Counted from the stretch's first letter, positions 24,001 to 35,836 are shown. The stretch: 64,000 nucleotides of DNA from Ophthalmolycus amberensis (GCA_024529925.1 JAFEUB010000840.1:1122501-1186500); one strand, 5' to 3'. The notes: a model not told the origin generated them from the letters alone. Numbers and translations: made by a program.

Positions 24001-26021
24001 GAGTTGCTTTCGACAGGGTGACGGTGCTGGCTCTTTTGGAGCACAGCTGGGTTTGGGGTGTTTAGGTAAAGTAGTGCGTCATGAGACGCTACAGCAAAGG
24101 TGTTCGCCAGGGCTTCAGTCATTAATGCAAGCCTCAAGAGCAGGTGATGTAAAAAGAGAGCGCAGCGCCTCTGAAACTAACTGTGAGAATTGATCATATG
24201 GCTCTTTCTTCCGCCATTATGTCACTGAGCTGCCTCCTTGTTTGCTGTGCCAGCACAACGGATGCTCTCATTAGATGACCGGCTCGTTGTTCCGCTGCAT
24301 GATAATAGCTGTTTCTATCCAATTAACTGTCTTGTGCACTGGGGGCACTGGAAAATCCGGTTAAACAAACACTGAAATCGTTGCTGCAGGTACACTGAGT
24401 TCAGATTGGAGAAAGAAAGAAAACCCCAGTGAGAGTACGGAGTGATTAATGCATTAGGTGAACCTAATGAACAGGCTTCTGACCCCATGGAATGTCACTT
24501 TTGTAGCATCAACAGTAGTCTGTAGTATCTGTGGTACTGCTCTAAACAGTGACTTATGATGTGTAGTGTTACTGTAAAAACAAAGCACACATACTGCATC
24601 ATTTCTGTGTCATCTCACACACACACACACAAAAAAAACCGAAAAAACCCCAATGCCGACACAGAGGTGTGACAGCGAAGGCCTGCTCCGTAGCTCCTAG
24701 CACGCTGTGAGTCTCCCCTCTAACCTGCCCCTCCCGTCTGCGCTGTGTTCTCTGTTGCTCCCTGCAGGTGAAGCTGATGAAATACATCTGTAAACAGCTG
24801 CAGTGCAAGCAGAAAGTGCCAGAGACGGAGAGGCCCGAGGCCCTGGACAGCTACCCGCGCCTACGAGACTGGCTCCGCACCATCAACCTGCGAGCGGAGC
24901 TCATCGAGGTATTGAGTTGTTTCTGTGTGAATATCAGTCTCTCTCTCTCTTTCTCTATCCCTAGCTCTCTCTCTCTCTCTGGCCTGGGTGACTGTGTTTG
25001 TGTCACATTTATGTGGAATCCAGTTTGTGTACTCAGTCCCCGCTCACATGTACGTGAGGAATACTTGACCAGTGACCATCAACATGTCTTTCTAAAAGAG
25101 GAGCTCTGTCATTTTTCATTTTGACTTTCGTAGAGTGGAATATTTGTTGAAATTAGTATGAGCATGAACATTATTTAAGGTTTGATTCTTAAACCCTGGC
25201 TGCAGATTGCTCGGTCTAAATAAAATGAATCCTTTCTTTTAATCGAGGATGTTGTGAGAAGGATGCTGATCTCTTTCTACAGATGTGAGAAGCACAGCTG
25301 CACGGTCATTTTAAGATAATCTATTGTGAAAGTGAGCGCTCAGTTTGGAGTCAAACTATCAGCTTTCTGTGATAAACGACACCAAAGAGCAGCGTATGTC
25401 GTGGTGGCAGTGTTGCCCTTTGGTGGCCTTGATGACTTTTCAGATTAAGAGCCTGAGTAATATGTTGAACATGTGTTGGTCCCTGAGCAGGACACAGAGA
25501 TATTTCCTCCAGAAAGAAAAACCTTTGTCAAAAAAGATAATAAACATTCCTCACTATTTGGTAGGTTGCATTGGATCATACGGAAACTACTCCCATTGCC
25601 AGTTCTTCTTTATCTTGTTCTGAGATAACAGCTGGTTTGAGATCCACTATTTAAGTTCACGCCTATAACGCCGTTCTCATTCCACCTCGTGATTTGTTTG
25701 ATTCTGTTGTCCTTCCCTCCCCTTCTTCCCCTCGGCTCCCCTTCCTGCGCCGCTGTGAACTCTTTGGGTCCCTCTCATCTACTGTAATGTTTGCATTGTC
25801 TTGTTTGTCTTCGTTTAGTGACGTAACTGTGACCTGCTTATCTGAGATCCCCTCTTGCTCTTGTTATTCTTTGATATGGCCCCAGCTTGTGCACACTTTT
25901 TCTTTTCTTTCACTTGCCTTGTTGTTCCTCATCTGATTGTTTGTGTGACGGTTTTAATCGTAACCCTCACGCTCTGTGCTCATTTGCTTTTCAGTTTTAA
26001 ACCCCCACCACCTTCAAATCA

Positions 26022-26066
<45 letters not shown>

Positions 26067-28746
26067 GTATACCAACTGGGATTTCCCAAAGTATGTATTG
26101 GCGTCATGGCGTGTTGATGACCCATTTAGATCAAGCATTATTAGATTTGAGATTTCTACCGAGCGGCCATCCTATGAGGGCTGGATTATGTAATGGCTGG
26201 TCCAAAAACATTACAATTAGGGGTGTAACGATACGCGTATTCGTATTGAACCGTTCGGAGTACGTTTTGAATAAAAAAGAAATACATTTTTTTTTATTTT
26301 TTAGTCCCATTAAGATTAAAAATCTCTTTTGCAAGATGTAAGTAACAATACAAGATGTAAGCAAGATGTAAGTAACAATACTACATAACATTAAGGAGCA
26401 GTTTGTTTTTTATGCTTATGTGTTGCTAAGAAGACACCCCAGAAGATGGGTCACTCAGGTATAGTTCCATCATTGTTCAAAGTCAAAGAATAACTTTATG
26501 ATGTTAGTTGTAATGAATAAATATATTTTAAAATCAAGTACATTTCTCTGGCATTTATAGTTTTCTACTGTACCGAAACGTACCGAACCGTGGCTCCACT
26601 GTATCGTACCGAACCCAACCGTGAATTTTGTGAACCGTTACACCCCTAATTACAATGATTATATATATATATATATATTTTTAAACTTGGCGTCCAACCT
26701 CTCTGCTCTTCATTGTCCGTTTGCCCACATATTGTAAGCCCTCTGTGTCGAGTGGTTTTGGGCCCATTTCAAAGTGTAGACTCAGTAAACATGCGGTGTT
26801 ATTTGCTGTGTGCACATACATGGTAAAAAAAAGGAGGCCCCCAGTACAGCAATCATGTGTGCAAGCTGTGCTGTGTTCATGGTGCTAAAATTGTTATTAT
26901 GTTATTATGAGTGAGCAGGTGGGAGGGGAGCGGCGGGGCGGGTTCCACAGCCACTTTTGAATATCACGTCACTCACCCTTGTGTTTGTGCGTCTGTATGT
27001 GTGTGTGTGTGTGTGTGTGTGTGCTTCATTTTGCATACAGTGTACACACGAGTGTGGGAGGCTGCCCTAGTTTTCTGATCAGTGTTTGCCCTCTCAGAGC
27101 AAGGCTTTAACCTGCCTGATAAGGCGGTTGCGTCCTTCCCCCCCCCATGTCAGAACAACATCCTTAACTCACTTTCTACGGTTTCCTTCCGTGATCCGCA
27201 AACAGTTTGTGCTGTCATTTTTGCCAACTGTCTCTCGAACCGAACATTAAGTAAGCGGTAAATACCTCAGGCTTTAAACCTGGTCCTCACCTATTATTAT
27301 CTATTCTGTTCGACTGTTCTGGTTGTGATTTATACGATAACCGGTGGAAATGAGAGGAAACGGAGATGGTGCTAGCTTATAGTTATCACGTGTATGGCAT
27401 GTTGGCGAGGTCCGTGTGTGATGCTCAAGCCACTATTTAACTCAACGATCCTCAAGCAATGTAAGATCGAAGGTGCACTTTACAGTTAAATACATTTTTT
27501 ACTACTGCAGCATGCAACAATAATGTCTAAATCCAAATATGCTACTGAAAATGACCTAAGTACAGATACACTATCACACTGTTCAGTGTGTTTTTTTATA
27601 CCTGTTATAAATGTAAATTTCCACCATGAACTTGCTGCTATCTGTAGCTGAAAAGGACCACGGCCTGTTTTATTAACGTAATCTCATTGTTGATTTTTAA
27701 AAGAAGGAGAAAAATAAATCATCCAATCCCCTCTTGCCCCTCTGGAGTTCTGCATCTTGCTGTCTCTTCAAGTTGTTGATTCCCATTATACTGTCTAGTT
27801 TGACAAGCTGTCGGTTACAAGTAGGTGTTTGTTATGAAGGTGGTTGGAGGGGGGGGGGGGGGGTGTGATTGCCGTGTATTGAGTCCTAGCAGCCATGTAA
27901 TCCGTGTCGTGTCTGACTGTTATTTCCTTGATTTGTAGCCTAACCAGTGCTGCTCAGTCTGCCTCCCACTCTGATCATGCCTCGCTAATGTAATCCTCTA
28001 CTTGCACAATGTTGCGTTGAGCGATGTCTGTTGTCTTCCTGTTAGCTGCTGTCAAAGTTTCCTTCACCTCTGTACAGTGATCACTCCGTCTCAGGATGTG
28101 CTTAGCTGCACCCATCGCACAGACGTGTAAGTCAGGATACACTGACTCTCAAACGGTAGAATAAAAAGAAAGTATTACGAGGCCTTGATCACTTCAGATT
28201 TGGCCTCCGAAAGTTTTTTACTTCTATCTACTGATTCAGACATAAAACCACGTCTGTAGTCCTGAATAATCTGCCCGATAAGTGGAAGAAGCTGCATGTT
28301 AAATGCCCCAAACATCCAGGATTACCACAGATTTCCAGGAACAGAGCAAGTCAGGGGTTGTATGACCTATTTAATACTGCGACATGCTGCCCTTTTTCAA
28401 AGCTGACTTTCAGCCCGCTAACGCCGCCATGTTCAACAGAAGTCTTTTAGTGATGCTCTACCGACAGCTCAATCCTCCCGTGACACAAATGGCATCAGTT
28501 GTACAATGTCCACACCAGTGGTGTGACGTGTTGGGTACGGGAGAGGGCTAACATGCATCTCGTTTTTCTCCTTTCCCTCTTTAATTGCTCCTCTGCAGGC
28601 GGTGGAAGCAAAGTTGACTCTGGATGCCTTACTGCAGATGTCAGGCGCTCAGGTGAGGGATACCATGCGAAGACTAGGGTCCAGTTCAGAAGAATGTGCT
28701 CGGCTCAGTGCTGCCCTCTCCTGTCTGAAGAGTGCTGCTGAATCAG
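16658..28746 (+). CDS. ksr1: ksr1 exons 1-3: CA1 coiled-coil/SAM region
   Basis: Exon 1 (16658-16879, residues 1-74) starts with an acidic stretch and a short poly-Gly run, then LHQCELIQNMIEISIPSLQG and TKCAASNDLTQQEIRTLE, the signature CA1 start. Exon 2 (24768-24908, residues 75-121) carries KYICKQLQCKQKV. Exon 3 (28599-28746) carries LTLDALLQMSGAQVRDTMRR. In mammals this region binds BRAF and membranes (known). Intron 1 is 7.9 kb and intron 2 is 3.7 kb, against mostly 0.1-1.5 kb downstream. Confidence 0.93.
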
Positions 28747-31700
28747 GTTTGTGTTCACTCCACGGGAGCCTCCGGGACATTCTATTCTTCTTGTTTTTTA
28801 GTTTTTTTTCCGACTGATGGTGTTTTTTTCTGTGCTGTTCCAGGAGGGGAACTGAGGGAAGACGGCAGTCCCTGGCTGTCCGAGCCCACAAGGAGGGACA
28901 GTGGCTCTCTGCTGACTTCAGACCAGCTGACCGGCTTCGGGACTCCACTCCGCCCTCACAGCCCGTCGCCTCTCGCCCGCCCGTCCGCCATCCACTCCAC
29001 CCCATCCACCCCCTGCGCCACCTTCCCTCATCCCCGCTCGGGCTCGGTGTCGGCGGCGCCCACGCCCGAGGCGCTGCAGTCGTACGGCCACAGCGAAAGC
29101 CCCCTCACGGACCCGTTCCCGATGTTCTTCTCCCGCGCAGCCCGGCTCCACGGGCACACGTCCACCCCGCCTGCAACTCCGCCCTCCAAGAGGCGCCACC
29201 AGCTGAAGCCCCCCTGCACCCCTCCGCCTCCGTCCCGCAAAGTGCTGCACCTCCTTCCCAACATCACCCTGACGCGCAGCAAGAGCCACGAGTCCCAGCT
29301 GGGCAACCGCATCGAGGACCCGCCCTCCAACAAGTAGGTGCTCAGAGAGCTGTTTGTGCATTGAGAGAGGGATGCAAAATACGGTCGTCAACTTCCTCGT
29401 ATGCACACGCATTGGTGGCCAATAAAGCAGATTCTGATATACAATGCCAAACTATCCTTGAGCACTGTACAAACAGGCAATTAACCTAAAAAAAAGAAGA
29501 AGAAAAAAGTGTTCCACTTACAGTGGAGAAGTGAAAGGAACAGATAGCAGGAGTGGATGCTGTAGTCTACTTAAACGAGCATTATCATGGTGGCATTACC
29601 GTAATTGGGTTACTGTTGCAGCCGCGTGTTTCTTGTCGCCCACTGATGAGCTGGTGCGATTTTCCTGAAAGCCTCTTTCCAGCGTCCCCTCCTCACCTCA
29701 GTCTTGCGCCGCGTCGTGACCGCAGAGGCCGAGCTTTTCTTCAGACGCGCTCTCGCGTTCCCTCCCTCCGCCTCCCCCACATCCTGTCACATCCTGCCTG
29801 TTGCTCCTTTGCTCTGGCTGCATGAGTGGAGCTAATCGCCGCACAGATTCCCAGAGATTATGACATGTCAAAACAGGAAATATGTCCGAGGACTAATGGT
29901 CAGAGAGGTGGCGAGACACGTACACATCTCTCTTTCTCCCTCAGTTTTCCTCCCTATTGTGTTTGGATGCAGATACACAAACAAGCCACATGTTTATCCA
30001 TAATATCCTGTGTGTTTATGGAAAGCTTTTTGTGAGAAAAAAAACAAATGGCAAAGGCAGAAGTAAATACGCTTGACATAGATCCAACACATCTAATGCA
30101 CGCACAGGCAGTCCAGCTAGTTTATCCCGGCTTTGTGCATATCGGTATATTACAACGACAAGCTGAAAACGAGTCACAGGTCTGATAGCTGACTGAACAG
30201 AAATCTGGATGAAATTAGACAAATTCATTGTTTTTCATGCGTGTGCGTGCGTATAAACCTCAGAGCTGGCACTGCTCCCCGCCTCAGTCTTTGTGACTTC
30301 TGGGTGTTAAGGATGTCACCCTGTCTGTCCCGGGCCAATGCTATTTTGGTACTCCAACGTGCCTCTCTCCAGCCCTTACATAACCTGCCCAATGCAACCT
30401 GGTGTTGACGCGCACCTGCTCTTGCATCCAGTCTGGTACTGATTGTTTTTGCTTCCCCCTCTGTCCAGGTGTGTTAAGAAGAATAAGTTGTTACTGAATA
30501 TGCAAGTTAACGGGAACGGATGCGAGGACTCGCCTTCCCGTTACCCCGTCATGTCTGCGCGCACCCCCGGAATCACCCCGGCTGCCACCACGGCGTCTTA
30601 CACCCTGCCCGGCACGCCCACCCTCCTGGAGGAGCACAGCAGCATTAAGAGTGAGTCATGCATGTGTATACATTTATTATTATTATTATTATTTTGCTGA
30701 TTTGGTGAATATGCGTGTTTGACATGTCAAAAATAGTCTGTTGATCGGGGCTGTGAGTGACGATTCAATGAACTGCGATACTGTAAGCCAGGCATTATTC
30801 AGATTTAAAAGAAAATAGGGAAATGTATTCCGTTTGGTTTTGTTGTTGGTCTGTTTGTCAGCAGGGTGACGGAAAAACTACTGGCCCTATTTCTATGACA
30901 CTTGGTCAAAGGGTGTAGCATGAGCCAAGGAAGAACCCGTTCCATTCAGGAGCTTATTGGCCTTTTTTCTTTAAGATTCATATGCAGTCAAGTTTGTGTT
31001 TGTGCTTGAATGTGACTGAAATCTAAATGCTAAATGCTCCGTTTTTGTTTTCATGTGATTGACCACTGGGGTAACGTCATTAGATACCGGTCTTTCTCGA
31101 CATAACCTAATCACGTCTCTCACTCGCTCTCCCTGGCTAGATAACGTAGCAGCGCATCGCGGCTCCCCGCAAGCAGTGAGGAGGGACATCGGCCTAGCAG
31201 TCACACACAGGTAGACCTTTCTCTTCCACACCATATGTTCCATAAGCTAATGTCACAACAAAGCTAACGAGCTAGATGTGGTATTAATAACAGAATGCTT
31301 GCGTCCTGTAGGTTTTCTACCAAGTCCTGGCTGTCCCAGACATGTCAGGTGTGCCAGAAGAACATGATGTTTGGGGTTAAGTGCAAACACTGTCGGTGAG
31401 TTTCTATTTAAAAGGTGCGGCACTCAGCTTTTAAGTGTTTTTGTTGTTGACTGAGACAGTAGAGCAGTGGCAGTGTTAGAGCGCAGAAGGAGGAAACACA
31501 GGCGCTCTGGCAGGATTCAATCCTCGGCCTGCGTGATGGAGCCTGGAGGGTTTTAAGGCGGCGTGTATTGATATTCTGCCGACTCTATGTGCAGGTTAAA
31601 GTGCCACAACAAATGCACAAAGGAAGCCCCGTCCTGCAGGATCTCCTTTCTGCCAAGTAAGCGTTGTTCTGCCCTCCGTCTGCAGCTGATTGGCTCACTG

Positions 31701-34700
31701 TGTTGTGCGTGCACGTTGTGACATTTCCAATTCCTCCTCCAGTCGCCAAAATTCGGAGGACCGAGTCCGTTCCGTCTGATATAAACAACCCCGTGGACCG
31801 GCCGTCAGAATCACCGCAGTTCGGCACACTACCGAAGGCCATTACGAAAAAGGTGAAACATGGCTCAGCAGTTCTGCATTACGGCACACCACATCACTTC
31901 ATGTAGACCTTTTTAAAACACGACAGTCATTGCGTATTCACAAACTATGGCACCTCTATTTAAATCAATGAAGCCATCATGTAGAATGCCACACAAGACT
32001 ATATTTTTGCCACTTTAGGTCAGAATCATCCCCATCGGTTCGCCGTCGACTGCTACGATGTAAAGATGAGATTTAGAAGTCATCTCGAATATCTGCTCTG
32101 ACTAGTGTCGTTTGCCTCCCTCCCTCCCTCCCCCGCACCACCAGGACCATCCTCCAGTGCTGAACCAGCTGGACTCCAGCAGCAATCCGTCCTCCACCAC
32201 CTCGTCCACGCCTTCCTCCCCAGCGCCCTTCCAGCAGAGCAACCCCCCCAGCGCCACCCCGCCACCCAACCCCTCGCCCAAAGGCCATCGGGACAGCCGC
32301 TTCAATTTCCCCGGTAAGCCTGGAACGAAGTATACTGTGCTGACTGAAATGTGCATGCTAACATTGTGCTCTTGATTTGAACTATTTGTACACATTATTG
32401 TCCTTAAACCACGTTTCCAGTTTAACTGCATTTAACAGCACGGGCCACACCCTTCTCTCTCCATATACAACTCTTAACACTGAAGAACAACTGTGCTGTT
32501 TATAAGATCTGTTCATTCAAAGCTTCTCTAACCGAGCGTCTCTCTCCCTGCCATGCTTGTCGGTCTTTCCCTCTCCTTTTTTTTTTCTGTGCAAAAGCTG
32601 CCTGTTACTTTCAGCATAGACAGCAGTTTATCTTCCCCGGTGAGTTGACTGTCCCTGCATTGCTATTCTCCGCATCGTTCCATCCTCCACACTGTAGAGT
32701 CCACGTAGCTGTCTCCCTCCTCTGCATGTTTGTTTTTGGGGTTGCAGCAGTCCATCCGGCTCTCTCTCACTGTGTGCCAGCACTAGGATTGCTTGTTGAC
32801 ACTTCACGGCCTTTTGACGCCATCTGCTGGTGGTAGTGGGAAATTGCATGAGCAGTCATGTTCTGCATGTGGTGGGGCTTTCCTAAAGGGGAAACATATT
32901 CAATGATTTTTGCACCTCTCATTTCTTCCTGAACCATCTCATTGTCCTCTACAGATGTCTCCAGCCCTGCTCATTTGCACCCTGATGTCCTCCAAGACAC
33001 TGTGTAAGACATTTGTATTAAAAGTTCATGACACATCAGTTTAAATATCTAGTTTTTCTTGGACTTTGCCCCTTCTGATACCTCTTCTCTGTGTCACAGC
33101 AGTGAGAGAGAGCAATCGGCAGGATGACATACACGCCCAGCTGGTAGAAGATGAAGATGAAGAGGTAATGTTGCAACACGATGTACGCGCCGTCTAGAAC
33201 AATACTTTAGGTTTAGCTGTCCGTGCAATGAGCTTGTTATATTCTTTTCTATATATTTCGGAAATGTATCTTTGCATCACGTTCTGTCGGAGACTCGTGT
33301 TGTCATCCATCAATGGGTTGATAGACAGAAAGACTCGGGTGACTCGTATAGTCTGTTAAATCTCAGACAAAACGTTTGTTTATTGGGACCAGCTCTCACC
33401 TGTTTGGCTGTGCCGGTGCTGGAGCTGTTGTGTTATTCATTTAAACAGGACAGTCTTGCTGACACGTAAATATCCCCATTTTATGTCTGCGACAGCAAAA
33501 GAAAGACGTCTTCCTGTATAATTCAAAGCTGGCTCACAGTTACAGAATGTATTGACTCATCCTTCATAAGATGAATTTCACAACCATCCAATGGGGAGAT
33601 ACAGATGACTTATATACAATAAAACAATTAGACGCTTTTCTGAATCTGTAAGAATAGGAAGAAACAATGGCAGTAAGTAAGCACAATAGATCAACGACGG
33701 CGTCACCGCACTCTTGCAGGAAGAGGAAATCGAAGACGAAGACCCCGAAGCGGAGGATGATAACGAGGACGACGACGATGAAGGGGAGGATAAGGACGAC
33801 GAGGAGGACATGAGGATGAACGTGGGCTCCGACAGCGAGTGCGATGAGCTGGATGATCTGCCCGGCTCCCGGGGGAACCAGTGGAAGGGCCCCATCTCCC
33901 GCAAGGCGAGCCAGACCAGCGTCTACCTGCAGGAGTGGGACATCCCTTTCGAGCAGCTGGACCTCGGGGAGCTCATAGGAAAGGTGAGGACCTCGACGGC
34001 ACATGCTGTCGTACTCCGGGGGGAAAAAAGGGCACCGCAGCTGAAGTTGCTGTCTGTTCGCACAGGGCCGCTGGGGCAGAGTGCACAAGGGACGGTGGCA
34101 CGGCGAGGTAGCCATCCGACTCCTCGAGATCGACGGGAACAACCAGGACCATCTGAAGCTCTTCAAGAAGGAGGTGATGAACTACAGACAGACCAGGCAC
34201 GAGAACGTGGTCCTCTTCATGGGGGCCTGCATGGCTCCGCCCCACCTCGCCATCATCACCAGGTGAGAGACGAAATATCAAACGCGCCTCTGAAGCGCTT
34301 TTAACCCGAAGACATGTCTTTGTCTTTTACTTCAAATAGTTTTCTTCTCTCCCCCTGCAGTTTCTGTAAAGGCAGGACGCTGTATTCCGTTGTGAGAGAC
34401 ACTAAAAACACGTTGGATATTAATAAGACCAGACAAATTGCGCAGGAGATTGTAAAGGTATTCACTCTTTCACATTATATTACGATATATATACAATATA
34501 TATGATTTAAGCACTTAGAAGGCAAATCCATGAACTATGACTATTGTTTATTACTTGTTTTATTTGAGCTCTTTTGTGTATGATTGAGCAATCCGTAGCT
34601 ACTGACCCGCCTTCTCTTCCGACACAGGGAATGGGCTATCTGCACGCTAAAGGCATTGTTCACAAAGACTTGAAGTCGAAGAACGTTTTTCACGATACCA

Positions 34701-35836
34701 ACAAAGTCATAATCACAGACTTCGGGCTGTTTGGGATCTCTGGAGTTGTTCAGGAGGGGAGGTAAGAAACGCCACTCAGCCAAAGTGCTCTTCACACCAC
34801 ACTGCTATTTCCTGGGGAGGTCCAGTGATTTGTAATAATTGCTGAGGTCCTCCAGCCCTGCAGGCATTTCCCTTGTCAGCCAGTATTTTCTCTTTTTTTT
34901 GTAAAGACTGAAGCCTCCTGATTGTAAAGTCGGAATGCTTTCCATCACAGCCTTGTTTATTTTGAAGTACATTCTGAGCACACCACTCTCTAAATCCGCG
35001 CTCCCTTTTGTACACAGGAGTTGGAGATGGACTACATTTAGTTAATGCGTCTTCCACTCTATTTAATGCATCTTCCCACTCAGATTTTCCACTCCATTTG
35101 ATTTGTTACTGACAAATGTGCACCTTTTTTTTTTGTTTTGCCTTCTTTTTTGTATCCAGGCGTGAGAACAAACTAAAACTTCCACATGGCTGGATTTGTT
35201 ATCTCGCACCAGAGATCGTGCGCAGGATGAGCCCAGGTAACAACGAGGACCGCCTCCCTTTCTCCACCGCGGCAGACGTCTACGCCTTCGGGTGAGTTCT
35301 GTCACACTCGTCTCGGTTAACTCGGGGGGGACCAACTGCTCCATCACACCTGTTTCTGATGAAGAGACTTCGCCGTTCGACAGAATAATTACACTTATGA
35401 TTCTCCCCCCCCCCCCCCCCCCCTCTCCTCTTTAAGCACCATTTGGTACGAGCTTCAAGCTCGGGACTGGCCGATCACCAACCAGCATGTGGAGGCTACC
35501 ATCTGGCAGGTGGGGAGCGGAGAGGGCATAAAGAAGGTCTTGGCGGAGATCAGTCTGGGCAAGGAGGTCACTGTGAGTTGAATAAAGAGGCACCGATGTG
35601 TCACACACACGCATGTCAGGATTGTGAAGATGCTGTGAAACTCGTGAGATTGCTCCTCACTGATTGACGGCTGACTCAAAGTGGTTTGTCGTCCTCAGGA
35701 GATCCTCTCCGCCTGCTGGGCGTACGACCTGAGGGAGAGGCCGGCCTTCACCCAGCTGGCCGACATGCTGGAGAAGCTGCCCAAACTCAACCGCAGGCTC
35801 TCCCACCCCGGACACTTCTGGAAGTCTGCAGAGTAG
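16658..35836 (+). CDS. ksr1: kinase suppressor of Ras 1 (RAF-family pseudokinase scaffold), complete
   Basis: Twenty coding exons: 16658-16879, 24768-24908, 28599-28746, 28844-29333, 30469-30650, 31141-31210, 31312-31395, 31595-31656, 31743-31852, 32145-32313, 32598-32639, 32955-33003, 33107(uncertain)-33164, 33720-33983, 34066-34262, 34361-34457, 34628-34761, 35160-35291, 35437-35572, 35699-35836. Phases close at every junction, giving 974 codons plus stop, near the roughly 920 of mammalian KSR1. Domains: N-terminal CA1 coiled-coil/SAM, Pro-rich region, C1 zinc domain, Ser/Pro-rich region with FxFP motifs, pseudokinase. KSR1 scaffolds RAF, MEK and ERK at the plasma membrane (known). Its kinase domain has Arg instead of the catalytic Lys (HGEVAIRLLE), the KSR hallmark. 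The start MDSVSAKGG is the first ATG of a frame running into conserved sequence. GRWGRVHKGRWHGEVAIRLL favours KSR1 over KSR2. The a/b copy is unresolved. Confidence 0.95.
18762..18785. repeat. poly-C run, 24 nt
   Basis: C homopolymer in ksr1 intron 1, preceded by GAGAACAGACCGGAGAACAG. Confidence 0.95.
23045..23125. repeat. possible dispersed-repeat fragment
   Basis: The stretch ACTTTGATCATCCCAAAGG and GGAAAATTGCAGTGCAG resembles a widespread fish interspersed repeat in which a similar phrase recurs. The class cannot be stated. From memory only. Confidence 0.3.
24909..28598 (+). other. ksr1: ksr1 intron 2
   Basis: Contains the 431-bp hAT element at 26218-26648, TG runs at 26032-26064 and 26998-27023, a 15-nt poly-G run at 27849-27863 and no recognisable exon. 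Confidence 0.6.
26218..26648. mobile_element. 431-bp hAT-type MITE with intact target-site duplication
   Basis: The terminal inverted repeats are TAGGGGTGTAACG and CGTTACACCCCTA. ATTACAAT flanks both ends directly (26210-26217 and 26649-26656), an 8-bp duplication as hAT transposases make. Extended subterminal complementarity (GTATTGAACCGTTCGG against CCGAACCCAACCG) surrounds an AT-rich core with a short AAGATGTAAG repeat. No coding capacity. Lies in ksr1 intron 2. Confidence 0.9.
28844..30650 (+). CDS. ksr1: ksr1 exons 4-5: proline-rich CA2 region with 14-3-3 site
   Basis: Exon 4 (28844-29333, residues 171-334) is the longest exon and very Pro/Ser-rich. It includes LKPPCTPPPPSRKVLHLLP and LTRSKSHESQLGNRI, the latter matching the N-terminal 14-3-3 docking serine of KSR1 (Ser297 in mouse). 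The exon reads into an immediate TAG if unspliced, but a donor GTAGGTG at 29334 splits a Lys codon that exon 5 (30469-30650) completes. Exon 5 encodes a Thr/Pro-rich linker (PGTPTLLEEHSSIK). Confidence 0.92.
30835..30965. repeat. dispersed-repeat fragment in ksr1 intron 5
   Basis: TTGTTGGTCTGTTTGTCAGC, AAAAACTACTGGCCCTATTT and GAGCCAAGGAAGAACCC match the phrase order of a repeat very common in fish genomes. I know the pattern but not a secure class. Confidence 0.4.
31141..31656 (+). CDS. ksr1: ksr1 exons 6-8: C1 zinc-binding domain (CA3)
   Basis: The exons join to give HRFSTKSWLSQTCQVCQK, FGVKCKHCRLKCHNKC and TKEAPSCRISFLP. All Cys and His ligands of a C1 domain are present in the usual spacing. 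In KSR1 this domain targets the protein to membrane and does not bind phorbol ester (known). It is split over three small exons (70, 84 and 62 nt). Confidence 0.95.
31743..33164 (+). CDS. ksr1: ksr1 exons 9-13: Ser/Pro-rich CA4 with FxFP motifs
   Basis: Exon 9 has RRTESVPSDINNP, matching the second 14-3-3 serine of KSR1 (Ser392 in mouse). Exon 10 has SSNPSSTTSSTPSSPAP and ends FNFP. The 42-nt exon 11 encodes CYFQHRQQFIFP, and FxFP is the known ERK-docking (DEF) motif. Exon 12 is DVSSPAHLHPDVLQDT. Exon 13 (end 33164) is acidic. The exon 13 start is the only uncertain boundary: the reading frame requires 33107, after ...CAGTGAG, because the stronger upstream CAG acceptors lead to a stop. Confidence 0.88.
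33720..35836 (+). CDS. ksr1: ksr1 exons 14-20: acidic tract and pseudokinase domain
   Basis: Exon 14 (33720-33983) opens with a run of about 35 mostly Asp/Glu residues, then PISRKASQTSVYLQEWDIPF and the start of the kinase fold (GELIGK). Exons 15-20 give GRWGRVHKGRWHGEVAIRLL (Arg at the catalytic Lys site), HENVVLFMGACM, HKDLKSKN (Asp of the catalytic loop kept), ITDFGLFG (DFG kept), YLAPEIV, ADVYAFGTIWYELQARDWP and LPKLNRRLSHPGHFW. KSR1 uses this domain to bind MEK and to form side-to-side dimers with BRAF (known). The frame stops after SAE at 35834-35836. Confidence 0.95.
35405..35423. repeat. ksr1: poly-C run, 19 nt, in a splice acceptor
   Basis: Lies 13 bases before ksr1 exon 19 (35437) and forms most of its polypyrimidine tract (C19, then TCTCCTCTTTAAG). 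Confidence 0.95.

Larger units (their letters stand above)
16880..24767 (+). other. ksr1: ksr1 intron 1
   Basis: Opens with GTAACG and a 14-nt poly-C run (16910-16923). It also holds homopolymers at 18020-18034 (G), 18762-18785, 20629-20640, 21493-21514 and 21612-21624, TG runs at about 20995-21030 and 22526-22548, and a repeat-like stretch near 23045-23125. No exon with family resemblance is seen. First introns of signalling genes often hold enhancers, but nothing here shows one directly. Confidence 0.6.

Noticed and set aside
28918..29412. Minus-strand frame of 164 codons opposite ksr1 exon 4
   Set aside because: It mirrors a GC-rich coding exon and has no family resemblance.
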